Shown: piece after piece, positions 32,168 to 44,121 of the stretch
How positions within the stretch are numbered: the stretch's first letter is position 1
Layout: every line of letters begins with the position of its first letter
NCBI GenBank assembly: GCA_018806915.1
Contig: JAGKQI010000017.1
Coordinates: 1-64,000, forward strand
Length of the DNA stretch: 64,000 bases
Reading direction: 5' to 3'
Source: Phytophthora colocasiae
Taxonomy: Eukaryota; Oomycota; Peronosporomycetes; Peronosporales; Peronosporaceae
Notes under the pieces: model-generated
Databases searched by the model: none
The model's input: only the letters and a program-made list of their open reading frames with translations
Told to the model about the DNA's origin: nothing
Made by a program: the position numbers and the translations under genes

Positions 32168-32551
32168 TCATTCTCGCTCAGTGAAATGACCGAACCAATA
32201 GGTCTGCATGGCGTTGGGAGGCCAACCGTGAGGGTTTGGCGACGCTGCGATGAGTGCCAGCACCTCTTGGAACATTACGCTCCGTCGGATCACGTCCTTG
32301 CTCTGTAGTAGCTCGATGCGTGACCGCAGTTGAGCGAAAGTGACGGTGTTGGCCTCTTTTTCGTCGAGATTAAGCGTCCCTACAACAGGTAGCAGTCCTC
32401 CCTGCATCGAATGCACAAAGGTAGTAGTATCAAATGCAAGGCCATTCAGCGGGATCTGCACCTCGGATACCTCAATGGTGCCGACGACATAAGAGTTCTG
32501 CCTCCTAGGGTCTGAAGGGAATGTGAAAACGCGAACCTTCACCCGAACCAT
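32168..32551 (-). CDS. Hypothetical 127-aa protein
   Basis: Open frame from the Met at 32549-32551 (MVRVKVRVFTFPSD). The first 60 residues alternate hydrophobic and charged residues as in beta strands (YVVGTIEVSEVQIPL). A helical stretch follows (FAQLRSRIELLQSKDVIRR, then MFQEVLALIA). It ends at HFTERE, possibly early because of a slip. Composition looks like real coding, but I do not recognise the family. Confidence 0.5.
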   Translation of the reverse strand: MVRVKVRVFTFPSDPRRQNSYVVGTIEVSEVQIPLNGLAFDTTTFVHSMQGGLLPVVGTLNLDEKEANTVTFAQLRSRIELLQSKDVIRRSVMFQEVLALIAASPNPHGWPPNAMQTYWFGHFTERE

Positions 32552-32839
32552 TTTAGTGCCAGAATGTGAGGAAGCTAGAGAGTCGCACAATAACAGTATG
32601 AAAACAACACGCAGCGTTCAAAACGGCCAAGACCGCGTGTCTTGACCAAAGGCAGCAAAAGCAACACAAACGAAGTCGGAAGATTTCAATGACGTGCATT
32701 AGTGGAAGGAGTCTCTGGCGAGTTCCCGTAGTTTTCTTAAAAGTACACTTGTTTGTTGCTTGTCCACATAAATAATGTAACACGACGAACGCTGCTGTTT
32801 GGTTTCTTGCTTAAGTCTGGGTCTTCTCTTGAAACTCCA

Positions 32840-33016
32840 TCAGCTGCTTGAGTCCGTTTGTTTCTTGGACAGTTTAGATGTGTACACCCAGCCGGAGCGC
32901 TCAAAAGCCGTAGATGGGTCCGATTTCTCGAGCTTGGACTGCGCAGTGAAGTGCTTCTCAGTAGCTGCGTTGCCAGTCAGCGGGCGGGATACAACGTGCT
33001 TGAGCTGATCGAACAT
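32840..33016 (-). CDS. Small hypothetical protein, 58 aa
   Basis: From the Met at 33014-33016 (MFDQLKHVVSRPLTGNA) a Lys/Ser-rich hydrophilic frame runs to 32840. No membrane segment or known motif. It may be a complete small protein or the first exon of a longer one. Confidence 0.4.
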   Translation of the reverse strand: MFDQLKHVVSRPLTGNAATEKHFTAQSKLEKSDPSTAFERSGWVYTSKLSKKQTDSSS

Positions 33017-33249
33017 GGTTGCGAAGGTTGGAGCGGAATTCAATTGATGGGGACGACGCAAATTGGGAACTGAGTGATGCAAAGAGTGCAAGGTGTAGTG
33101 CAGCAGCACGAAGCAGTGGCAACCCAGCGTCGACGGGGCGGACGTCGTTTCGAGAGAATGTACCGCCGAACGAAAACCTGCGATATATAGTACTGCGCGC
33201 GCGACGCTGCACTCCATTTGCATGTTTGAACCATTAACAACCTGCAAAT

Positions 33250-33936
33250 ATAAATAACCTGGTCAAAACCATTCTTGAAGCTGTTTTCAAAGTGGAGATG
33301 AGGATGCATGCTGATTGGTTCTATGGATCGAGTGCAGTGATGTGGACGCGTCATCGACCTGCCGTGGCGTCTACAGCGTGTCGGGCGCGTCACAGGTCTC
33401 CGCTACGGCGCTTGAGGATCGGCGTCGTTTGACAGTACATTCAACGTGTAAGCTGCAACGCAATACCAAGGCTCGGCTCTTGCTTGAATAGTCCTATCGG
33501 CATAGCGACTGGCAGGCAATGGAACTTCCATTGGAAGCGCCTTCGATTCTTCCAGATCGCAGCGCTATCTATGCGGCCGGTAGCACTCATCGGCTGACTT
33601 CAAACGTTACCTGTACTGTACGCTATGATACGAACCAGACACGCGCGGTTCTGGGTGCTTGAGGTGCAGTTTACATGTACAGACTTCCCCGGCAAAGGGA
33701 GAATCGTGTGCATAAGTATACCTCCCAGACATAGTAGATCCTAGCATGCGATTTGCATCAGATGTTTTCATGGTGTACTGAGCTAAGTTGGGTTGGAGGG
33801 AATTAGATCACCTGCGGGACACTTGCACGCATGCAGGTTGCAACATTGGAGTAGTAAATGGATGGCTGCCGCAATAGATTAGATATTGCAGGAGGATGTG
33901 TGTGTGCACGCAGGAGACCCTACTTGACAACTCGAC
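33250..33936. other. Intergenic, no gene seen
   Basis: No open frame with recognisable features. I searched its right part for inverted ends belonging to the pogo element and found none convincing. Confidence 0.45.
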
Positions 33937-35180
33937 ATGACTTTACCACCAAAGTCCAAGAAGCATCTATCCAAACAAAATGTGCGCCTCACGATCGGCA
34001 TGAAGATCATGCTATGCGAAGTAGCAGCTACACGACGTCAGCGTCTGGGTGACTCGGAGAGCCTCGACATGATTGCACTAGCCGACTGGGCTGCACGAGC
34101 ATTCGACCTCCCTAGACCACCCGCACAATCATCTCTCTACAAGATCCTCCGCAAGACCCATGAGCTCCGAAAACTAAACAAGGACACCCACAACCGCAAA
34201 AAGATTGGCGACAATGAAATTGAAGCCCTTGATCGCGCTCTCGTGTGTGAATTTGACAAAATGGGGGCTGAGGTCAAGTCTTTGACAGACTATGGACTGA
34301 TCTATCGGGCCAAAACGTTTGTTGAAGAGAGGTTTGGACATCTACCGTTGCACAAACGCCCAGGATTCTCAAAAGGCTGGCTATATCGACTAAAGAAACG
34401 ATACGGGATTCACTGCTTGAGAAAACACGGCGAAGCCGCGTCAGTTGATGCAAAAGTCGTTGCTGAAGGTCGGGCAAACATGCGCAAGATTACGGATCTA
34501 TATGCGCTCAAGGACATCTACAATATGGACGAGACGTCGTTCTTCTACCTCGCAGAGTCACCGTGGACCATGTCCAGAAGCAACAAGAAGGCGGGGTATA
34601 AGGCCGACAAGACTAGGCTGACGATGGCTGTGGCCGTCAATGCTGATGGCAGCGACAAGCTGCCTTTGCTTTTTATCGGTAGGTCACAAAACCCACGCGC
34701 TTTTAAGGGGCACAACGTGACTGCTGAGCTTGGCGTAGAGTATACAAACAGCAGAAAAGCTTGGATGAACGGATTAATTTTCTTACGCTGGCTACATGCA
34801 CTCGACGTGCAGATGAAGAGGAAGAACCGTCGAATTCTCCTCCTTGTAGACAATGTGTCCTCACACATGAAACCTCTAGAGCCACTTACGAATGTGCGAC
34901 TTGAGTTCCTGCCAAACACAACAAGCGTCCTACAGCCACTGGACCAGGGATTATTGCGTGCGTAAAACGCAGATTCAGCCGTATCAAGATGGAGAACTGT
35001 ATTGATCGCTACGTAGCTGGGAAGCCCCAGCAAAAGATCTCAATTTTCACCGCAATCAGCTGGGCATCTGAGGCCTGGAATGAGGTCCCACTGACAGCGA
35101 TTTTGAACTGTTGGATGCACTCCGGTATCATTTCAAGACCAAACTCTGCAATGTCTGTGCGTCGTATTATGTCCTACTAA
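33937..35180 (+). pseudogene. pogo/Tigger-type DDE transposase
   Basis: A 342-codon open frame plus a shifted tail. Residues 30-165 hold two helix-turn-helix parts of CENP-B type (the second ends FSKGWLYRLKKRYGI). The DDE_1 core follows: YNMDETSFFY (first Asp), RLTMAVAVNADGSDKLPLLF, then LLLVDNVSSHM (second Asp), and FLPNTTSVLQPLDQG with the third acidic residue. At 34958 a 1-nt loss creates a stop; the next frame continues IIACVKRRFSR and WNEVPLTAILNCW. Without the slip the core would be complete, so this is a young copy. I could not find its terminal repeats. Confidence 0.85.
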
Positions 35181-35236
35181 AACCTAACGTAATTAAGTAC
35201 ATGTGGCTGAATGCGAATTCCTGTTAACTTGTTGAC

Positions 35237-35446
35237 TTGGAATTTTTATTGGTCCCACCTTTCTCCCTTTGCCGGGGAATTCTGTATCACCAGCGGCATG
35301 TCAATGTCGAGCAACGGATTCTCACGACGCTAGCGTTAGGCAAAAATGGCTGTAAATTACCGCCATTTATGGTTAAAGCTCCATATGGCAGAGTTTTCCG
35401 GCAGGTGTATAACCATTTCTGCCGAAAACTGCCGAAAGCGAATTAG
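35237..35446 (+). pseudogene. Possible second pogo-like transposase scrap
   Basis: A short frame reading RILTTLALGKNGCKLPPFMV resembles the strand before the second catalytic Asp in DDE_1 transposases. Nothing flanking it supports a longer element. Confidence 0.3.
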
Positions 35447-36488
35447 GCCGCTGCCCAGCAAATTAGCGCATGGGCTGGATACATGCGAGCAGCCTCCTGC
35501 AGAGAGTCTGGAAGGCAAGCGAAGCGCGCCGCGCCGGAGAGACGAAGGCACACGACTCATATGGCTTCAGCAGCTACATGCGATATCTAGGACAGTGCAT
35601 TGCACCTTCCTATGAGCCACATTCACTTTATGTCGACCGTCGGAGTTCTTGCACCTAACGTCAAGGTAAGCCTTTGCCAGGACCGTTCGCTTCACGATGG
35701 TGTCACGTAAAGTCCTCCATACTGACTTTTGCCAGGTCGAGGCATGTGGTGTGGACTGGAACGAGTGCTCTTCTGACGAAATGAGAGTCCCGGGCCTGCA
35801 TCGATTTCGCCCTAATGGCCATGACCATGACTGAGGCCTCTAAAAGATGGCCCGCTGCCGAAGGTAAAGAATTAATAAAACATCGCTTATCGCCTCCGAA
35901 TTGAGGCCGATTTGGAGTTTTCGGCCAGTTTTCGGCACGAATCCAGCTGCTTTTTCCTGTTTTTCTGGTTTTTCTGGTTATAACCATTTATGGTTTTAAC
36001 CGGCAGCAAACATGGTTTAACCATTCTGCCAACGCTACTCCGACGCCACCACTGCATGGATACCACGGTTTGAACAACGGCAAAAGCTATCCACTGTCGG
36101 TGGAGAGCCTCTTGTACTGCATCTCAGTGAGATTCTCTCCACGCGCAGCTTGACTGCTTTTCCATTCAAACATGCTTAATGAGTGTTGAAGCTTTAGATT
36201 CAACCAGGTGTCCACGTTGACATACTGGATCGCTCGTTCCAACGCTGGTTTAAGCTAATACCAATGGTACATATAGCATAACCGCGAGTTAATACTATGC
36301 TCCAGCACGTAGCAGCTTTTGCGTTCCGCATTTTGCATTTGCACTCTGTACACGGAGCAAAGATTAAAGAAAATAACAGGAGAACGCTGGGTGGGAAAGC
36401 TACCACCGCTTGCTGACAGCATGCACACAACGCGTCATGACCTTACCTAACTTGACTGACCACCAAGATTCACGTTACATTTTGACAC
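35447..36488. other. Gene-free stretch with repeat-like sequence
   Basis: No gene is supported. GCCGAAAACTGCCGAAA-type words at 35419-35440 recur in inverted orientation near 35915-35938, and ATAACCATTTATGG-type words recur around 35980, suggesting decayed transposon ends. I cannot define an element. Confidence 0.35.
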
Positions 36489-37480
36489 ATGCGCTACATC
36501 CTTGCGCCATCGGCGAGATCAGGAGGCGCTGAGTGCGGCAGCCTCCAGCGCGAGCATGCTCAGCGGATCCTGGAGGCGCCTGGCCGTCGCGGTTTTGCTG
36601 CCCATCGCATGACGCGCAGACGCTTCCGCGTACGGCGGCTGCTCGAGTTCTTTCCCAAGGATGGCGCTCTGCTCGGTATGAACGTGAATCGAGGCGGCAT
36701 CAAAATCTACGTTCGCTGTACGTCGGTTTGTTCTCTCATTACACTGCCACAACTACATTGAAATTTAACTTATTATGAAGCTTTGTGGTGAGCCACAGCG
36801 AAGCTCCCTGAGATCTTTTTACCGCGCGAGGAGCTTCTAGGACGACTGCTACTGCACGAACTCACCCACATGGTGCATGGGCCGCACAACCAGGCCTTCT
36901 ACAAATTGCACCTGGACGAACTTTAAACACGGATGGAGTCGCTTATGGTGCGCGGTCACTGGTTGCAGGAGAAGAAGGTGTTAAAGTTTTCAGGGGCTGG
37001 GAGGGCAGCAACGGCGACTTGAGTGGTAGCGAGTATCGGTGTTCCAATTCGAGTTGCGGCGTACTGGCTGCCAAACGGAGAAAAAAAACAGTACCGATAT
37101 CAGCTGGCTTGGGGCGAAACTGAGTCGCAAATCGTAAATCTTGGGTCGTCGTCATCGAAAAAGGACTCGAAAGAGGCTCTGGATCCTCAAATATAACTTC
37201 GGCGAAAAGTGTTGGGAGGCGGCTGAAAAGGCGACCGCGAGACAATGAGCACTGTCGAAACGATGGCTTCGTGAAGGAGCATCCACGAAGTGCTGGGAAT
37301 TGAAAGCAGTGATGAAGAAGAATAGGTGTCGCAGCTCCGGCAACAACGTGTACCAGACACCACTAGACACCCTACTGTCCTTGATACCTAATTGAGTCTT
37401 GTGGGTGAGGAAGACCAGGAGGAAAGAGTGATGGCGTTCCAAGGCAGAAAGCGCAAGAGGGACGAAATGTGATGGAGCTT
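36489..37480 (+). pseudogene. WLM-domain (Wss1-like) metalloprotease, decayed
   Basis: Wss1/SPRTN-like WLM proteases cut DNA-protein crosslinks and SUMOylated proteins. Exon 1 gives RRFRVRRLLEFFPKDGALLG followed by MNVNRGGIKIYVR. After a probable intron (about 36720-36786) come KLPEIFLPREELLGRLL and the zinc motif HELTHMVHGPHN with FYKLHLDEL. A TAA at 36924 then interrupts the expected TRMESLMVRG helix. A further piece near 37300, LGIESSDEEE, is an acidic stretch that could follow a SUMO-interacting motif. The catalytic HExxH is intact, but the nonsense codon and later frame breaks indicate a pseudogene. Confidence 0.7.
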
Positions 37481-37588
37481 AACCTGAGTGGGCTCTGTCT
37501 ACAGTAGAAGACAAGTAATGGTGCATGTTAGAAGAGGTAGAATACCTCACGCCAAGACAGATCCAGGACTTGCAACTAAAATTCGGCA

Positions 37589-40500
37589 CTAAAGCGGAGT
37601 CTCGAAGGAGCCCTCGTCCAGCACCACCTCGTTGCTCTTGAAGATGCCCTTGCCAGAAGTATTCTTTGCAATAGTGTGAAACCGTCCGCTGCGGTCTCCA
37701 GTTGGATTTATGTAGAACTTTGCTCGTGGTTGCCAGCACTTCTGTTCCCAGCATGCGTCTTCAGTCCCAAAGATGTGGCGGTGGTCCATCGAGCACGTGA
37801 TACACTCCACGGTCCGTCTCCGAGATGCAGTTCAGGTGGAAACTGTGCTGGCACATGAAGTGCACGGCTTTGGGAGATCCAGATCGTGGTTGCACTGGAG
37901 GTCGCACTTTTGCAATCGCCTGGAAGACCACAAGCTCGACTGCTGAGCTGCGCGATCTCCTCTTTCATCTGCTTCGTATCACGCCAGACGCCTTAATCTT
38001 CTCCCTCGTCCTCCTCGATCTTCACTTCTCGTCAGCTTTGTAGCCAACTGGTTTCACCACATACTGCTTTATCCACAGGCACAGGCAGCTGCACCAGGAC
38101 TGACTCAGCCCCACCTGCACAACCTGGAAGCGGAGGGATCGCTGGGTTCAGTATCAATGAGCAGCGAGTAGCTGCCTCAGCTCCCTCCATTCCACTCCGC
38201 TTCACTAGTAGCACCCCATTGGGCGAGTGGCCCTCTGCGCTCAGCAACAGAAAATACTTGAGAGCCAGAAAGACCACAGGTTCGGGTCCTTTCTCCCATG
38301 CTTGCGCACTTCCTCAAGGATACTCTGGTCATCCGTTCTCCTCGATGTGAAACTGCACGCAACATGTGATACATGTGCAGCTTGTTGTACAAGTAGCGCT
38401 TGCCTTTCTTCTATGCCGTGCATCTGCGGGTGAGATCAAAGCGTGGTCCTCGTCATGTACTTAACCCGCGGGAATTTGTCAAAGAATACATGCTTCACAG
38501 CTTCCTCGCTTTTCCTCAACTGGGCGTGACCCGTTCTCGCCATCGTCGTCGTCCGCTCAGGAACCATCTCCCAGCAACGTGTTGCCAAATCGATGTGTTG
38601 CTCCACCGTCTCCACCTCCACGATATACTGCAGAAACTCTTTCAATTGGGCACGATGTTGGCACCTTTAAACAAGTGCAGGAAATCGCCGGGTCACGATT
38701 TCAACGACGGAGTTCCCCGGAGACGAACTTCCCTGTGCTGAACGCTTCAAGAGCTCCGTCGTGATGGTCCCGGCAGATGCGTAACCAGAGTGCGTCCATA
38801 TTTGCGCAGAAGTTCGAATCAACTTCCGAGAAGCTCAAGAGTGTAACAATCAATGTGCTCCAGCGCATCGAAAGCCACTCCGTTCGCTTTTCGCTTTCCG
38901 ACAGCGCAACTGAGTCTTCGAGTCGACAGTAGCTGATGTGGTCCAGCTTATTTCAGATCTTCCAGTACCAACTGTTGCTCCCCTCGTAGCTTCTTCGCCA
39001 AAGTCAATGCGTTGCTGCGGAGTAGTTCTCCCACAACACACTGATTTGATTGCCAGTCTCCACGTCGAAAGTTCAAGGTTGGCAGCTGCGCATCGCGATT
39101 CCACATGGACGTCAGATCACTTCAGAGTCGCTGCCACTCTTTGGTACCGATTCTTCTTTGCATCAATCACCTCGTCCAGTTAGAATGAACTTATCCAACT
39201 TCTTGAGCATCACTTAAGCTTCGTGCTTAATGCGCAGGTTCCAAAAGCAGCGTAGTGTGCTCAACGCATTTGCGAAACGCTTTTTCGTGAAGAGGCTTCA
39301 AGGTGAGGCTGTAAGGTTAAATGTGGATACCGCTGCGCATCCAGGAATCAGGCGAATCACATATGCCAGTGGCTCCAACGTGGCCGATTGTACGGACGTA
39401 CTGGCGCAGCGATCCGTCGTAGTCGCCGCTTACGGTACAAGTGGTCTGCCCATACATCCGGAAGAAACTATCGATGATACTGGTTGACGTCGTAGTTGGA
39501 GCTGAAGGCCAGTAGAAATAGCGATCGAGTACAGGAGTTCTTGCGGAACAAAATCTCAACTTGGACGTCGTGTCCCTTCTCACTCAAACAGTGAACAGTG
39601 GGCGACCCATGGATGATACCACGAAAGATAGCACCGAACTCGCACACCACGCAATGAGCGAACTTCCCTCCATTTCGTCCAGACCAGAAGACGTGCACCT
39701 GGCGCACGGGCGTTTTCGATACAAGTGGGGCTTTTGCGCATCGGACCCATAGGGTTTGAATAGCTTATGAAGTCAGTTGAATCTGCGATGAACTTGTTTT
39801 GCAGATCAGTACCACATTGACCTGCAATTGTCGTCCACGAGGGATCCATTGCGCCACCAAGAGATAGTTAGCTTGAAGAAGCACAAAGTGCTTCTTGCCT
39901 CGCCTTCAAAACCAGAAGCACACCAGAACGATCTTCAGTTGTGGTAAAAGTGAAAGCAGCATCCCGTCTGACCCACAGCGATCTCTCCTTCTTCATTCAC
40001 CACACGAACGGATTTCCATATCCACTCCACGTTCGTCTAACTACAGTCGTACGGGGAGGGAGAGCCGGCAGCACTTTACCAGCGCTCTTTACTAAAGCTG
40101 GATCGTCATGCGAGCGAGTGATGATAGCCACAGTAAAGTCCCCGCTTTGTTGACAGTGCGTACAAAAACACATGCGCGCCACAGTCGGCAGTGACCGGCT
40201 TGCTCGCAAACGGCAGCCCCGTGACGAGGGTGATCGACCTGCGGCGGTTGGAGAAGATGAAGGCGGAGCGGTCGGTTCCGGCGCTTTGAAATCACTGCGG
40301 AAGAGAATCACAGCGCCGTTCTTCAGTCCCACGGCAGATTGACTTAAGTCATCGCGTTCACTGCGAACGCTGTCACCGCTTCCTCTGGATATTTCTTGGC
40401 GAAAATAAGGGATCTGCTGCAGTAATTTGGGCTTTCCCTCTCGGCGTCACTGTTGATCAGTGCGCCAGAAGCGAACCACTGCAGTGAGTCTTCCTGTCGG

Positions 40501-40650
40501 CTTGGACGATGTACATCTGCAGCTTAATAGCTCTCAAGACCATTTAGACACCTGTGTAGTGCTAAATGCACTCTTTCAGTGCACTAAACCTCTTCGGCAT
40601 TTGGAAGGGTGCGACCGAAAGCTTCTATGCAATAGCTTTCGATTGCTAAA
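37589..40650 (-). pseudogene. VPS11-like HOPS/CORVET subunit, heavily broken
   Basis: VPS11 is a beta-propeller plus alpha-solenoid core subunit of the vacuolar tethering complexes. Family pieces appear in order on the minus strand but in all three frames: VGLKNGAVILFRSDF (near 40300), LQNKFIADSTDF (39810), VEILFRKN (39560), DYDGSLRQYVRTIGHV (39410), EFLQYIVEV (38640), HGRKDPNLWSF (38310), QMKEEIAQLSSRA (37960), and the RING-like end VHFMCQHSFHLNC (37860) with ITCSMDHRH. The frame changes about every 60-150 bp, far more often than in neighbouring genes. It is either a long-dead copy or very poor consensus. An intact VPS11 should exist elsewhere. Confidence 0.72.
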
Positions 40651-42504
40651 GCCGTAGTTCTTCTGAGGTCGTGGATCGATTTCCGTCACCGATCGTCACT
40701 AGCACGTTACTGCGTTGCATCTATTTGGTAGTAAAGTAACAATAAAGAACAAAAGTGTTAGAGGCTTTGAAACTTCAAGTGAGGATCGACAACTAATCGT
40801 ACGCACCATGACGACGCCATACGATACCAAAATAGTTCATGCCATGCCTGCCGAACTTCCGGAGCCTCCAGCGAGCGGTTAGCTAAGTGCACTGAAACCA
40901 TCAGCGTCTCCGACGCAGATGGAGGCCTCGATTGGCGCTCATACTGGTGGTATATCACTACACCCCGCTGCAGTTAAACGACCATTGTCAGCGTTAGAAA
41001 GCAGGAGGTAGAGACTGAGAGTTAGGGTGAAAGATAAGAGCAAGAACACACCTTCATCCATGGCCCGTTAGCATCGCTTGAGCCTGCCTCCTTATCGAAG
41101 AAGGCGAAGCGTCTCCCACTGCGCCATTGCGATCGACGCCTTACTTACTCCCGTTCTCCCTCGATTCCGAATGATACGATCCAGGAACACTTAACGTTTA
41201 CTTCATTTTCGCAAAACGTACTTAACCGAAAATGGGACTCAAAATGATTTGGGTACTTTACCTGTCAAATCTGTTGCACTTCAACTTACAAGCAATTCGA
41301 AATGGGAACACAGATCTAACATAGTTATTGGGGTTCGTCGGTTAAAGATATGCTTCATCAGGTCTTCCGTCTACCATTCGTCGAAGGCGGAAGGTCAGAC
41401 TGTTGCAAAAGGAAACCGCTTAGACCGCTCGGGGTGTCCGTCGATCCCCGCTGGTTTTCACGCGGATAACTGGAAGATTGTAAGTTTGGATGTCAGGACG
41501 GCCGTACTCTACTTGCCAGTTAGAAGCAGCTAGGAAGGGTGATGTTACTTAACCGTTGGTGCTATTATTGCTGTTGTTCTGGATGAGTGGTGAAGTAAAA
41601 CCAATGACTCAGGAATTTCCGCGACTGTCTTCTGAGATCTTCAATATCGTTTAAAATCTCCTCTGGCCGCCTCTGCGAACTCTGAACGCTTACACGTCCT
41701 GTTGAAACAAATAAACCTCGTGACGCGCTTGAGGACTGAAAGTACACGATGAGGACATAGCGTTAAATGGCACATTGAAAGCTGAGCAAACGTACACAGG
41801 ATCGAGTTGAAGTAGCGTTGTTGGCTCTCGACCTGGGTGAGTCACCCTTTTCCGAAGCGTTTTCACTCCAGCGCTCGTCAAGAGTTAAAGAACCGAGATC
41901 GTCCGTCTTGGCCCGGTGCCTTTCTACGCCTCTTCATCCCTAATGCATACGCGTCCTTGATCTGCTCAAAATGCTGTTGTCCTGAGCTTGCGGACTCTGT
42001 TGCAGCAGTGGCTTAACGTTTTTCAGCTCGTTCAGCTGCAGTCTGAGCCCATGCCAATTTCAGTGGTGACGATTTGTTTTTATCCTTCTTGCTGCCGTCT
42101 CCTCTTCTTCTCTTTGTTTGCTCCTTCGCTTGCTCGTCGCTGTGTCTCGGTATCTGCCAGCCTGTTGCTCTATGGAGTATCTGATGCGTCACGATGCAAA
42201 TTCGTTTGCACGACGTGCGTTAATGCTACCTTGTGTTGGAGGCGATACGCGCTTTTTGCCGTTTTGGACTGCCGCTGCTTCCTTGCTGGGCTTCTGCTGG
42301 CATCCGGGAAAACCTCAACTGCTGTGACCTCCGGCTCCGATTCGATGTGGCTGCGGCTTGGAATTTTTGCCCCCATGGCACCAGCAGCGCCGAGTGGATT
42401 TGCCAAATTGACACAGCAAGCGACTTGGTTCAAGTCATGAAGCTATTTCTAAAAAATGTAGCCATGTCTTCCATTTTTGGATTGTCCCTTACACTGTAGG
42501 CTAC
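40651..42504. other. No gene recognised
   Basis: Minus-strand frames at 40758-40958 and 41565-41881 have protein-like composition (for example RRPEEILNDIEDLRRQSRKF) but no family I know. The plus frame at 41988-42440 is Cys/Leu/Ser-rich and probably chance. Confidence 0.4.
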
Positions 42505-43683
42505 ACAGCACAATGTCGCTTCTGCGCAGAACTGGTTGTGGTAGATGTGGACGCTGACGCCTCCTCGCCCTCTCTGTCCCTCTTCGTGCTCTGCAATCGC
42601 TCCACAGCCCAACAGCTCAAGTGCTGCTCTCTACATTCAACTCCTAGACCCTCCCAGGCTTGTACGAAGCGGACGTCGCTTCCCCATCACAAACCTCGGG
42701 CACTCGACTGCTCTGGGTCTAGCTTTGTCCAGTCAGTGGAGACGGCGTTGGGCCAATGTGAGTCTCGTTTCGAGTTCCGATGGTCGAGACAGAAGCGCAC
42801 ATTGACGCTCATGGAGCGTTCCGAGTTCGCTATGAAGTTTTGTGCCATCGAGTTTGTCGAGTCTCAAAGTGGGGACAAGTGGTGCAAACTGCTGCATCAA
42901 GTGGCTACACGTCAGAAAGAAGATAATGCAATAATTGTCAAAAGAAGTAGCAAAGTGACGCAGCTGGAGATACTACTGGAGCAAAAGGAGAAGCTACTGG
43001 AATCGGCACTGGATGCCAAACAGAAGACAGAGGATAAGCTAGTCGAAGGTTTCTGCAAAGTTTTGAACGCCAAGAAGGACGAAATCAGGAAATTGCAGTA
43101 CGAGGTGGATAAAGCTCAGGAGCTGCAAAAGTATGAGGTGAAATATGCAACGCAAAGGAAGATGCCTTCAGAAGAAACGAGAGAAGGGTGCCAAGTTGAA
43201 GCGAAGTGGAGGAAGAGGACGAGGAAATGAGCGACGGATCAACCAAGAGGAGTGTGAGGCTACAGCGAGTGAAGAGGACGAAGAAAATAATGGTACGCAG
43301 CTGAAACGAAGCGAAACGAGATGCTGTCAAGGCGTACAGCCAACTACCGGCGAATCTGCGCACGAGTTCGGTGCAGATAAGCTCTGCGGAGAATCTGCTA
43401 TCAGATATGGACGACATCATTAAAAATGAAGAAGAGGTAGATGCAGCAATCGTCAGAGGTACTGCACATAGCCATGGTGTCAGGCCAAAGTCATCCCAGC
43501 CAAGTTTTGTTGGGGTATCCAAGTCTCCGAAAACATCACGGACGAATAGCGCTGCAGGTATCAAAGACTGAGCCAGCCGTTCCACCCAAAATTGAACCAA
43601 CGAAGCCGATTCAACCAACCAAACCACAAGTCGACGAACCGATGGACTCTGAAGAAGAAGACATTCTTGATATGCTCTCGTAG
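42505..43683 (+). pseudogene. XRCC4-like DNA repair protein, frameshifted
   Basis: XRCC4 binds and stabilises DNA ligase IV in non-homologous end joining. The head-domain end is seen at 42760-42860 (RFEFRWSRQKRTLTLMERSE, then FCAIEFVES), where the paralogous YTFNF strand pair would lie. A long coiled coil follows (LEILLEQKEKLLESALDA) ending FCKVLNAKKDEIRKLQ, matching the XRCC4 stalk that contacts ligase IV. Slips near 43150, 43330 and 43560 lead to a Lys/Glu-rich region, SSAENLLSDMDDII and the acidic end DSEEEDILDMLS at 43683. The 5' head before 42740 is unclear and may include an intron. PAXX or XLF are alternatives, but the stalk motif favours XRCC4. Confidence 0.65.
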
Positions 43684-43698
43684 ATATTTACGAACGTC

Positions 43699-43995
43699 TT
43701 ACCATTGGTATTCATGCATCTGATCTCAATTAGTATTGGATGGAAATCAATACCGTGGGAATACCACTTCGCCGGTATTACCTCTCCATACCACGGTAGT
43801 AGTGGGATTACCTTTTGTGTAATAGTGGTGTGGCAAGGAATATTAGCTTACGACATCGTTGAAGTTCATCGGAATGTGATAATTGTCGACCCAAATGCAA
43901 ATTTTACAATACACCTGGGCCTATTACCGTTCAGTAATACCTGCCAAATTCCCACGTGGTAGTTATTAGGAGGTAATACCACGGTAATTAACAAC
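43699..43995. repeat. Palindrome-rich repeat with GGTATTACC words
   Basis: Words such as GGTATTACC, GGTAATACC, CCACGGTA and CCATTGGTATT recur in both orientations across about 300 bp. The two ends (TTACCATTGGTATT near 43699 and the complement of GGTAATACCACGGTAA near 43973) are loosely inverted. A small MITE is possible. Confidence 0.4.
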
Positions 43996-44121
43996 ACTAA
44001 TCTCAATATTGATGATGTAACGGTCACTACGGATTGGTCAAAATTGTAAATCCTGCTGGTAAAGTTCAGTCGTGGTGCTGTCTAGCCGCCGGAACACTTT
44101 GCATCTGCAGTAGCGTTTACA

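Noticed and set aside
33650..35260. Terminal inverted repeats for the pogo-type transposase
   Set aside because: GTACATG words occur on both sides, but they are too short and do not extend; no TA-flanked pair could be defined.
41988..42440. Cys- and Leu-rich 150-codon frame as a possible secreted effector
   Set aside because: The start is not followed by a proper signal peptide with a cleavage site and the Cys spacing is irregular; likely chance.
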